Part shown: piece by piece, positions 7,981-15,377 of the stretch
Layout: every line of letters starts with the position of its first letter
Numbering within the stretch: position 1 is the first letter of the stretch
Origin: Selenomonas sp. oral taxon 892 str. F0426
GTDB lineage: Bacteria; Bacillota; Negativicutes; Selenomonadales; Selenomonadaceae
Reading direction: 5' to 3'
Assembly: GCF_000468035.1 (NCBI RefSeq)
Contig: NZ_KI260545.1
Span: forward strand, 85,777 to 149,776
Length of the DNA stretch: 64,000 bases
The notes under the pieces: generated by a model
Databases searched by the model: none
What the model was told of the DNA's origin: nothing
Seen by the model: the letters and a program-made list of their open reading frames with translations, nothing else
Position numbers and translations under genes: made by a program

Positions 7981-9006
7981 TCAGGGTTTCCCGCGCAGGT
8001 CCTCGAGTTCTTTTTCGAGGGTCTTGATCTTTTTCACCATCTCGGGCAGGCGCCGGATGGCAGCCTGAACACGCAGCCACTCCGTATGCGGCTGTACGGG
8101 GAAACCCGCACAGAAAACGCCCTCAGGCATATCCCCGATAATTCCGGAGCGTGCGGCATAGACCGAGTTCGCCCCGATATTAATGTGCCCAACCGTGCCG
8201 ACTTGTCCGCCAAAGGTGACGTTATGCCCCACCTTCGTCGAGCCGGAGATCCCCGTCTGGGCAACAATGAGACAGTTTGCCCCAATGTTGCAGTTGTGTC
8301 CGATGTGGACGAGGTTGTCGATCTTCGTCCCCTTTCCTATGACGGTAGTCCCAAGGGTTGCACGGTCAATGCCGACATGCGCACCGATCTCCACATCATC
8401 CTCAATAACGACACCACCGACCTGCGGCACTTTCGTATGGACGCCCGCCTCAGTCGTAAAACCAAAGCCATCCGCCCCGATGACCGCACCGCTATGAATC
8501 GTACAGCGTGCACCAATACGACAGTGCTCCCGCACCGTCGCACTCGGATAGATGACCGTGTGATCGCCGATCTCACTGTACTGCCCAATGTATGCATGGG
8601 GATAGATGGTCACGCCTGCACCGAGGACAGCGTGATCATCAACATAGGCAAAGGGAAGAACCGTCACGCCCTCCCCGATTCGTACATCCGCCCCGATGTA
8701 CGCCTCATCACTGATTCCGACAGCATGCTCAATTGGCGGTGTAAAGATTGTCAACAGCTTTGCAAATGCCGCCTTTGGATCGGACACGAAAACAACGGGG
8801 CACGAAAATCCATCCGTGCCGATTGGTAGAAGGAGCGCCCCTGCCTTTGCCGCGGTACGTGCCGCATCAATATGTGGAGGCACGGCGAAGGCGAGATCAT
8901 TCTCGTGTGCTTCGTTGAGTGCTGCGAGGCTGCGGATCACGCGTGTACCATCACCACTGACTGTGCCTCCGACAAGCTCCGCAATCTCATTGACTGTCTT
9001 TTCCAT
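7981..9006 (-). CDS. lpxD: UDP-3-O-acylglucosamine N-acyltransferase
   Basis: A 341-residue LpxD, the third step of lipid A synthesis (N-acylation of UDP-3-O-acyl-glucosamine using acyl-ACP). Residues 1-95 form the uridine-binding domain. From about 100 to 290 there is a run of hexapeptide repeats (IGADVRIGEG, IGARCTIHSG, IGANCLIVAQ and others) forming a left-handed beta-helix, with the catalytic-type HIGHNC segment near residue 235. A C-terminal helix with coiled-coil character closes the protein. It follows the OmpH gene by 14 bases, as in the Proteobacterial skp-lpxD order. Confidence 0.96.
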   Translation of the reverse strand: MEKTVNEIAELVGGTVSGDGTRVIRSLAALNEAHENDLAFAVPPHIDAARTAAKAGALLLPIGTDGFSCPVVFVSDPKAAFAKLLTIFTPPIEHAVGISDEAYIGADVRIGEGVTVLPFAYVDDHAVLGAGVTIYPHAYIGQYSEIGDHTVIYPSATVREHCRIGARCTIHSGAVIGADGFGFTTEAGVHTKVPQVGGVVIEDDVEIGAHVGIDRATLGTTVIGKGTKIDNLVHIGHNCNIGANCLIVAQTGISGSTKVGHNVTFGGQVGTVGHINIGANSVYAARSGIIGDMPEGVFCAGFPVQPHTEWLRVQAAIRRLPEMVKKIKTLEKELEDLRGKP

Positions 9007-9020
9007 GCTTCATGCCCCTT

Positions 9021-9452
9021 TTATTGGAGTTTTTGAATCACTTGATCCGTAATGTCCATACCGCCCATAAGTACGCTCGGGTATGTCTTGGAGGAGTCCA
9101 TGACAACGTCTAATTTTTTTTCCTTCACGATATCCTGTACAGCGACATTCATCTTCTGCTCCAGCTGAATGCTGTACATCTGGTTGAGCCCCGCCATCTT
9201 GCGCTGGGTCTCCATCTGAAGCTGCTGCGCCTCCTCCGGCGTCATCGCAGGGTTCGCTTCGAATTTCGACTGCGCCTCCTGCTGCGCCTCCATGAGTTTT
9301 TCGTTTGCCTCAGCAACCACCGCCTTAATTGCGGGGGCCTCCTCTTGGACGCGCGTGCGGTCGAGAGTTCCGATGTGAACCTGTCCACAGCCCGCGGCAA
9401 AGACAGGCAGAGCGAGAAGAGCGACCGCAGCCGCCTTACTGATATAGTTCAT
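9021..9452 (-). CDS. OmpH/Skp-family periplasmic chaperone, lipoprotein form
   Basis: About 143 residues. The start at 9452 is set by an AAAGGA site; the longer frame lacks one. The N-terminus is a lipoprotein signal (FAAGC). The middle is a long charged helical pair rich in Glu/Gln/Ala, followed by the conserved beta tip and end (KLDVVMDSSK, DITDQVIQKL). Skp-type trimers hold unfolded outer-membrane proteins in their coiled-coil arms. This copy is probably membrane-tethered by lipid, unlike classic soluble Skp. It is one of three OmpH-like genes in a row. Confidence 0.85.
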   Translation of the reverse strand: MNYISKAAAVALLALPVFAAGCGQVHIGTLDRTRVQEEAPAIKAVVAEANEKLMEAQQEAQSKFEANPAMTPEEAQQLQMETQRKMAGLNQMYSIQLEQKMNVAVQDIVKEKKLDVVMDSSKTYPSVLMGGMDITDQVIQKLQ

Positions 9453-9471
9453 TTGTAGATTAGTCCTTTCG

Positions 9472-10515
9472 TTATTTGATGGTCTGCATTTCACGCACCA
9501 TCTCAGCCGTCACATCATGTGCGGTAGCACTTATGATCGGCGCATAGCGGCGCACTGTAAATGGCTCTGTCTCCGCCAGCAGGGTCACGCCACTGAGTTG
9601 CGGGGAGGCAAGCACAAGAGAGAAATGGTGCTGGATGGCAAGCTTGGCCGCACGGCTCCGTATGTCACGCATAATCTCGGCCTCGAGCGCCTCTGCCTCG
9701 CTGCGTACGACGGCAAGCCGCATAACGCGTGCTGTGAGTGCAGTCTTTCCGTCGTGTGCCGCGAGTGCACGCGCCATCTCTGAGGCGCTGCGCTCCTCCA
9801 CCTCTTTCTTGAGGCGTTCCGCTTCAGCCTTCTGTGCAGCCACGGTGTCCTGTGCACGCTTCGTCCAAGCCGCCTGTTGGGGCTCCATCCGTGCAGCAAC
9901 ACGAGCGCGAATCTCCTCTTGCCATTGGTGATACAGCACCATCTGACGTTCAGCGCGCTCCTGTTTGAGCACCTCACGCTCTGCTTCCCACCCGGCACGC
10001 TCGCGAGCGAGCTCCTCCGATGAGACGTCGGGACCGTGCATCGCACGCTGATTATCAATCTTGAGGTTGATATTCAGGATAGCATTGAGATACTCGTCAT
10101 CGATTTCCTTTTTTCGTGCCTCATATTGAGCTTCCGTTTGCTTGCGATAGACCTCCGTGAGACGCTTCTGCTCACGCTCAAGTTCCACGCGCGTCGAAAT
10201 GACCGTCTGCGCATTTTTCTGCCAAACCGAGTCATCAAATGGTGCTTCATCTGTCTCCGGCGGCTCAATCTCGGGAGATTTCGGAAGATCGCGCAAGAGC
10301 AGAGTAAGCGTTCGTTCCTCGGCACGCAGTGCGGAGAGTCGCTCATAAGACGGATGGGCCGCCAGCACCTCTGCGAGACGCATCGTGCCGATATCGCTTT
10401 CTTCCAGCGGTGGCTGCCGATCTCTCATGAGGAAGAACACAGAGATGAGGAGCGCAAGGAGGCATGCTCCGCCCACGAGGATTTCCCTGCGTTTCGTCTG
10501 CCATAGATTTCCCAC
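9472..10515 (-). CDS. membrane-anchored coiled-coil OmpH-like protein
   Basis: A 347-residue protein with one N-terminal transmembrane helix (residues about 12-30) and a large periplasmic region dominated by Glu/Arg/Gln-rich coiled coil from about 55 to 260. The last 80 residues resemble the OmpH end domain (LAIQHHFSLVLASPQLSG, DVTAEMVREM). It starts with GTG after AGGAGG. It sits between two OmpH/Skp genes, so a chaperone or scaffold role at the inner membrane is likely. I know no named orthologue. The gene follows a probable terminator at 10543-10577, so it may be expressed less than the upstream ompH. Confidence 0.7.
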   Translation of the reverse strand: MGNLWQTKRREILVGGACLLALLISVFFLMRDRQPPLEESDIGTMRLAEVLAAHPSYERLSALRAEERTLTLLLRDLPKSPEIEPPETDEAPFDDSVWQKNAQTVISTRVELEREQKRLTEVYRKQTEAQYEARKKEIDDEYLNAILNINLKIDNQRAMHGPDVSSEELARERAGWEAEREVLKQERAERQMVLYHQWQEEIRARVAARMEPQQAAWTKRAQDTVAAQKAEAERLKKEVEERSASEMARALAAHDGKTALTARVMRLAVVRSEAEALEAEIMRDIRSRAAKLAIQHHFSLVLASPQLSGVTLLAETEPFTVRRYAPIISATAHDVTAEMVREMQTIK

Positions 10516-10542
10516 AGCACACCTCCTGCATTTGTCCGTTTA

Positions 10543-10577
10543 CAAAAATGTACCGAGCAGCGCTCTGCCCGGTACAT
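10543..10577 (-). terminator. intra-cluster terminator or attenuator after ompH
   Basis: On the minus strand TGTACCGGGCAG pairs with CTGCTCGGTACA (one mismatch) and is followed by TTTTTG. It lies between ompH and the next gene, so it would reduce transcription of the downstream OmpH-like, ompH, lpxD and lpxL genes. Confidence 0.75.
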
Positions 10578-10595
10578 ATGCGCGGTTTCTGAGAA

Positions 10596-11060
10596 TTACT
10601 TGCTCAGCTGCTTGACGACATCCTGCGTGATGTCCTGGCCGCCGTAGACCACAGCGCCCTTCTCGATGACGACAGAAAGCCCCTTCTTCTCAGCAACGCT
10701 CTTGACCGCGTCCTGGATGCTCTTCTCGATGGGCTCCATCAGCTCTTCATTCTTCTGCTGAAGACGCTGCATCGTCTGCTGGTAGTAATCCGACTTTTCC
10801 TGATCGTTCATCTTTGCAGACTTCGTCTCGAAATCCGCCTGTGCCTCCTGCGAAGCTTTCTGCATCTCTGCATTGGCTGCTGCGAGCTGAGGATGCTGGC
10901 TGCCGACCTGGCGATAGTCCACAACGCCGACGGAGGAGGTAGCTGCCGAGGCAATGCCCGAGCCGCTCTGTGTGAGTGCGAGTGCAACCACCGAGCCGAC
11001 GAAGACGACGGCGATGAGAATGCTGATAATCTTAACCTGCTTCTGCTGCAATTTGATCAT
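10596..11060 (-). CDS. OmpH/Skp-family periplasmic chaperone
   Basis: A 154-residue OmpH/Skp homologue with an N-terminal signal/anchor helix (ISILIAVVFVGSVVALAL). The Ser/Ala-rich stretch and DYRQVGSQHP form the first beta segment. The helical hairpin runs from about 60 to 120, and the C-terminal KKGLSVVIEKGAVVYGGQDIT is characteristic of the family. It has its own promoter (11114-11142) and a following terminator, suggesting strong independent expression. Confidence 0.88.
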   Translation of the reverse strand: MIKLQQKQVKIISILIAVVFVGSVVALALTQSGSGIASAATSSVGVVDYRQVGSQHPQLAAANAEMQKASQEAQADFETKSAKMNDQEKSDYYQQTMQRLQQKNEELMEPIEKSIQDAVKSVAEKKGLSVVIEKGAVVYGGQDITQDVVKQLSK

Positions 11061-11113
11061 GAATAAAATCTCCTTTTCTATCCGACCTGTCGGTATCGTG
11101 ACCGAACGCTCCT

Positions 11114-11142
11114 ATTATAACAAAGAGCGGCGCTCAGTTCAA
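11114..11142 (-). promoter_or_regulatory. promoter for ompH
   Basis: TTGAAC (11137-11142) and TATAAT (11114-11119) on the minus strand, 17 bases apart. It lies just beyond the stop of the upstream lipoprotein gene and about 55 bases before the ompH start. Confidence 0.75.
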
Positions 11143-11144
11143 TA

Positions 11145-11549
11145 TTATTTTACAACGCGCTGGGCAACCATCGGTCTCTCCGAAAACTCCATATTTGCGA
11201 GTTTAGGGCAGCTGAGAGGATTGTTCAGCCAGTTCTCATGCGTAAAGGTCGCATCCACGATCTTGGGACCGTCCTGAAAGCGATAGGTGGAGCTGTAGAC
11301 GCCATCCACAATGCTCTGGTGGACGAGGGTCGCCTTGCCGTACAATCCTTCCATATCACTGAGAGTCAGATCCGACCGGAGGCTGTCAAAATTTTCCTTC
11401 GTGATGACATTCTGCGCATCACGTGCCCCCTGCAGCGCACCGGGGCCCGGTGCACGCTCTGCAGTCTTTCCGCCGCCGCAGCCCGCAACAAGCATGGAGG
11501 ACGCTGCGAATGCCGCTGCCACAAGACCGATTTTGCTGACCTTCATCAT
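11145..11549 (-). CDS. small lipoprotein of unknown function, weakly BamE/OmlA-like
   Basis: A 134-residue protein with a signal peptide ending in a clear lipobox (MLVAGCGGG). The mature part contains NFDSLRSDLTLSDMEGLYGKATL, reminiscent of the 'short helix, then a turn before a GxP/GKA loop' seen in BamE/OmlA-type lipoproteins, but similarity is too weak to name it. Its place in the BamA/OmpH cluster makes an accessory outer-membrane assembly lipoprotein an attractive guess. It has its own promoter upstream. Confidence 0.7.
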   Translation of the reverse strand: MMKVSKIGLVAAAFAASSMLVAGCGGGKTAERAPGPGALQGARDAQNVITKENFDSLRSDLTLSDMEGLYGKATLVHQSIVDGVYSSTYRFQDGPKIVDATFTHENWLNNPLSCPKLANMEFSERPMVAQRVVK

Positions 11550-11590
11550 GACAATCCCTCTTTCTGATCAAACTCTCCTATACTTTTTCT

Positions 11591-11619
11591 ATCATACACT
11601 ATTCTGTGCGTTCATTCAA
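11591..11619 (-). promoter_or_regulatory. promoter for the small lipoprotein gene
   Basis: TTGAAT (11614-11619) and TATGAT (11591-11596) on the minus strand with a 17-base spacer, in the gap between the ArnT-like gene and the lipoprotein gene. Confidence 0.72.
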
Positions 11620-11629
11620 GGAGAAATCC

Positions 11630-13090
11630 TCACGGGATCGCCGCTGCACGTCGATAGACACGCAGCTTCGTCCGCCCCTCTGTTGGCTGCGTGCCAAGGA
11701 GTTCCCACTCCTGCGCGACAAACTCCGCCTCAAAGGCGTCAAATGCATGACGCTCAAGAACGAGGTAAACCGTTCGGTCGATCGGCAGCTCGTCCAGGGG
11801 GAGGAATGGCATGACATTCTTGCTGTTCCAGCTCATCTCCTTCGGCGCACGCTCGGCAATCTGCTCACGCGTTGCGAGGGCATACATCGTATGCCCTGTA
11901 TAGTAGGGCACCGTCGCCGTGTAGTCCCCATAACAGACTAAGAGGTCGTCCGGCTTCATCGTCTGAGAGAGAATCGATGAGATTTCCTTGCCGCTAAAAT
12001 GCCCGTCACTCTCTGAGTAGTTCGTCACAAGAGCAACGACGACAAGGTAGAGTGCCATGCCAAGAATCGCCCCCGTCTTAAGTATGCGCGGGTTGCGTGA
12101 AAGGAGGCGTGCCGTTAGAATCGCCGTCGGCAGAAAGGCAGGAAAGCTGTAGGTCGGATACTTCGTTGCCATCAGCTGAAAGAATACGGGAACCACGATT
12201 GCCCAGACGAGCAGGAAGAGAGACCGTACATCGATGATCGGCTGAATGCGCCACGCACGGTAGAGCGCAAGCGGCAGGGCAAAACTCCAGGGGAACATCC
12301 CGAGGAAATAGATACCAAGGTAGAAGTACCAGACATCCCACTTCGCATGCTCAGATACGGTCGCACGCAGGACGTTATGAATCCCGAGAAAAGTATTGAT
12401 GAAATCCGCCCCGTGGGCAAAGTACATATAGAGATACCACGGTGCACAGACTGCCGCAAAGACGAGAAGCCCTGTAGGGAGCGCAATGCGCCCGAATGCA
12501 GACAGATCACGCCGGATGAGAAGGAACACGAGGATCACGAGCCCCGGCAAAAGGAAGCCGACCGGCCCTTTCGTGAGAACCCCTAGTCCGGCAAAGGCGT
12601 AGGCGATGTAGAAGAATCCTCGCCGCTGCTCATAGTAGCCTAGGAAGAACGCCCCCAGTGTGCCCCCGAAGAATACAAAGAGGCTCATATCCGTAAGAAT
12701 CAGCTTTGCAAGCACGGAGTAAAGGACGCCCGTCCCAAGAATGATCGTCGACCAGAACGCCGTTCGCTCATCGTAGATCCTGCGTGCAAAGACATAGGTC
12801 AGGAGCAGGCCCAGCGACCCAAAGAGCGCAGGGAAAAACCGCGCAGCAAAGTCCGTCACGCCGAATAGGGAGAACGCTGCAAGGAGCTCCCAATAGAAGA
12901 AAATGGGCTTGTCGTACCAATAATTACCGTAGATCTGAGGGGAGAGCCAATCACCTGCAGAAAGCATCTCCTTCGCCGTCTGCGCGTAGTTTACCTCGAC
13001 AGGCGCCGTCACGGCCAGCTGTCCATTCCCCCAGAAATAGAGCAGGACAAGGCATAGGATTGCTGCGCTGCTCGTAAGCCGTTCGTTCAT
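11630..13090 (-). CDS. ArnT-like GT39-family glycosyltransferase
   Basis: A 486-residue polytopic membrane protein with about 11-13 predicted helices. The N-terminus carries the family's first periplasmic loop with acidic residues and YGNYWYDKPIFFYW, followed by FARRIYDERTAF, typical of undecaprenyl-phosphate-sugar-dependent ArnT/PMT transferases (GT39/GT83). These modify lipid A or other glycans with sugars such as aminoarabinose on the periplasmic side. Its ATG overlaps the stop of the preceding ArnC-like gene (ATGA), so the two are a lipid-carrier donor/transferase pair. The sugar is not determined by sequence. Confidence 0.88.
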   Translation of the reverse strand: MNERLTSSAAILCLVLLYFWGNGQLAVTAPVEVNYAQTAKEMLSAGDWLSPQIYGNYWYDKPIFFYWELLAAFSLFGVTDFAARFFPALFGSLGLLLTYVFARRIYDERTAFWSTIILGTGVLYSVLAKLILTDMSLFVFFGGTLGAFFLGYYEQRRGFFYIAYAFAGLGVLTKGPVGFLLPGLVILVFLLIRRDLSAFGRIALPTGLLVFAAVCAPWYLYMYFAHGADFINTFLGIHNVLRATVSEHAKWDVWYFYLGIYFLGMFPWSFALPLALYRAWRIQPIIDVRSLFLLVWAIVVPVFFQLMATKYPTYSFPAFLPTAILTARLLSRNPRILKTGAILGMALYLVVVALVTNYSESDGHFSGKEISSILSQTMKPDDLLVCYGDYTATVPYYTGHTMYALATREQIAERAPKEMSWNSKNVMPFLPLDELPIDRTVYLVLERHAFDAFEAEFVAQEWELLGTQPTEGRTKLRVYRRAAAIP

Positions 13091-14043
13091 ATGCCGTCCT
13101 CCCTGTGTTCCTCTTCTGAAGCGTGCCTATTATCGCAGGCGATCAAATAGAGCGGTCGATTTTTCACCTCTTGCAGAATACGTGCAATATATTCACCGCA
13201 TACACCGAGCATCATCATCTGCATGCCGCCGAAGAAAAGACTGCACACGACAATTGTTGACCAGCCAGGCACTGTCGCCCCGCTGAGCGTCTCAAAGAGA
13301 ACGTGGAGAAAGAGCAGAACGGCGAGCAGCGCAGACAAGACGCCCACGTAGAAGGCGACACGCAGCGGCTGCACTGAGTATGCCAGAATCCCATCGAGCG
13401 CAAACGAGATCATCTTGTGCAGAGAGAATTTAGAACGCCCTGCAAAGCGTTCATGCGCTACGAACTCAACGATTGTCTTGCGAAAGCCCATCGCTCCCAC
13501 GATCCCACGGATAAAGCGCGCGTGTTCCCGGTAACGGCGCAGAGCAAGCACAGCCTTTCGATCCATCAAGCGGAAATCCGAACCGCCCTCCTGGATCTCC
13601 ACATCCGAGAGTGCGTTGAGGAGGCGGTAATAGTACTTTGATGTGAATCGTTTGAAGAGGGAGACCCCCTCTGTCGTCAGGCGAACCGTCTGGACGATAT
13701 CATATCCCGACTCCCATTTTTCAAGGAGGATAGGCAAAAGTTCCGGCGGATGCTGCATATCGCCGTCCATCGTGATGACGGCATCACCATCTGCATGATC
13801 TGTTCCGCAGGTAAGTGCCAGCTGATGTCCTGAGTTGCGTGCGAGAAAGATCGACTGCACATGCGTGTCGCGTTCCCCTAGCGTACGGAGAATCTCACGG
13901 CTCTGATCTCGCGATCCATCGTCAATAAACAGGATCTCATATTCGTAGGGCAGTCTCTCCATGACCGTCTCGACCGCCTGGACAAAATGCTCAATATTAT
14001 CCTCCTCGTTGTAGACTGGGACAACGATTGAAATCCGCTTCAA
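13087..14043 (-). CDS. polyprenyl-phosphate glycosyltransferase (ArnC/GtrB/DPM1-like, GT2)
   Basis: A 318-residue GT-A enzyme. Residues 1-225 are the GT2 domain, with VVPVYNEEDN at the N-terminus, IDDGSRD, the DGDMQHPPE metal-binding region and QEGGSDFRLMDRKA. Two transmembrane helices follow (about 232-255 and 265-290). Such enzymes load a sugar from a nucleotide donor onto undecaprenyl phosphate. The start is TTG at 14043, supported by GGAGG upstream. It is coupled to the ArnT-like gene by a four-base overlap. Confidence 0.92.
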   Translation of the reverse strand: MKRISIVVPVYNEEDNIEHFVQAVETVMERLPYEYEILFIDDGSRDQSREILRTLGERDTHVQSIFLARNSGHQLALTCGTDHADGDAVITMDGDMQHPPELLPILLEKWESGYDIVQTVRLTTEGVSLFKRFTSKYYYRLLNALSDVEIQEGGSDFRLMDRKAVLALRRYREHARFIRGIVGAMGFRKTIVEFVAHERFAGRSKFSLHKMISFALDGILAYSVQPLRVAFYVGVLSALLAVLLFLHVLFETLSGATVPGWSTIVVCSLFFGGMQMMMLGVCGEYIARILQEVKNRPLYLIACDNRHASEEEHREDGI

Positions 14044-14063
14044 AGAGCCTTTCCTCCTTTCAT

Positions 14064-15377
14064 TTAGAAATGTCCAATCAGGCGCAGCCAGGTATCATTG
14101 CGATCGACCATCCCCGCGAGGCTCAGGAAATCATGGAGCTGATACCGCAGTTCCCACTCCCATGCCCCTGTATTCGTCCAGTGCTCATACCGCAGGAGCC
14201 AGCGTGGATGAATCTCATAGCTCCCTGCAACGGAGATTTCCTGATCTCCCAACTCGCAGCGCAGCTCCCCCGTCAGTTGGGGAAGCAGTGCACGCGCATA
14301 CCCTATCCGCCAGTCAAATCTCATATCCTCAGGCGCTGCATCCGTCTCAACATAGAGCTCATCCCGCGCGCTGAGCATCTGCCCTGCGTGCAGACGCACA
14401 TGCAGATCGCGCTGCTCATTGCTGCGCTTCTCGTGCGTACGCCCAATATCGAGCCAACCGGTGAGGCGCAGACGATACCGCGTCGTATCCGTCCGACTCA
14501 TGACCTCCATGCGTTCGCCCGGTCTAATCATCACACGCGAGCTGAGATGCAGAGGGCGAAGATTACCCGCATGATCAAGCCCCTCTGCAAGCTGCTGTTC
14601 AAATACAGAGCAGTGACGCGCAACGAAGGCAACGGGCACGCCCACAAGGCGATTTACCGCCGTCTCCATCGCTGCACGCTGCGACAGCAGCGTGACATTC
14701 GGGATCGTATTCGATCGCATGGAGAGATCCACTGTACGCACAACAGGCAGTCGTGGATAGACTGTAAGATGTATCTTTGCTGAGGGGTCGACCACAATAT
14801 CATAGTCCGCACGGAACTCGGGCAAATGTTCCTCCATATAGGCGGTCAGGCTCTTTTTTAGAGCACCCGCTGCCCAGTCGGCTGCCGCCACGGGCAGTCC
14901 CACGAGGGCCTCGGAAAAGACTGTTCCGACATCTGCAAGATCAGCGCGTACAATCTCCTCTACAGCGGGAGGCATCCCCTCCACCTCCATCTCTACGGAT
15001 ACGCTTTGAATCGTATCCGTCCAGGGTGCAAGGTGGATCTCGACCACCGTATGCCGCGCAGGACGAACGACCACCTCCGTCACTGTGTAGCCGACGAGCA
15101 AGCGGTCAAAGACGGCACCGATGATCTCTGCCTCCTCCGCCGCTGAGACGGATGCCAGGAGGCGCCCCTCCATACGCTCGGAGGCAATCGCAGCAATGGT
15201 ACGCTCCATACGCGTGCGCACGATGGGCGGGATATTTTGATTGCCTATGACAATAGCCGCAGTCTCCTCCACACGGGAGTCCTCTGCGGCATATGCGGGG
15301 GCACACAGCCCCCATCCAGCAAACAAAATGAGGAAAAGAAGACACCAATACACGCGCAGGGATATTCCCTGCCGCAT
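14064..15377 (-). CDS. secreted outer-membrane protein of unknown family in the BamA operon
   Basis: A 437-residue protein with a signal peptide (cleavage near APAYA|AEDS). Residues 30-220 look like a mixed alpha/beta periplasmic region, with short repeats of the pattern V-E-I-H-L and TVYPRLPVVRTV that recall POTRA-like folds. From about 285 to the end the pattern is alternating polar/aromatic strands ending in a C-terminal Phe (RLIGHF), as in beta-barrels. Its ATG shares one base with the bamA stop (TGATG), so it is translationally coupled to BamA. I do not recognise the family; a BamA-linked role is inferred from position. Confidence 0.72.
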   Translation of the reverse strand: MRQGISLRVYWCLLFLILFAGWGLCAPAYAAEDSRVEETAAIVIGNQNIPPIVRTRMERTIAAIASERMEGRLLASVSAAEEAEIIGAVFDRLLVGYTVTEVVVRPARHTVVEIHLAPWTDTIQSVSVEMEVEGMPPAVEEIVRADLADVGTVFSEALVGLPVAAADWAAGALKKSLTAYMEEHLPEFRADYDIVVDPSAKIHLTVYPRLPVVRTVDLSMRSNTIPNVTLLSQRAAMETAVNRLVGVPVAFVARHCSVFEQQLAEGLDHAGNLRPLHLSSRVMIRPGERMEVMSRTDTTRYRLRLTGWLDIGRTHEKRSNEQRDLHVRLHAGQMLSARDELYVETDAAPEDMRFDWRIGYARALLPQLTGELRCELGDQEISVAGSYEIHPRWLLRYEHWTNTGAWEWELRYQLHDFLSLAGMVDRNDTWLRLIGHF

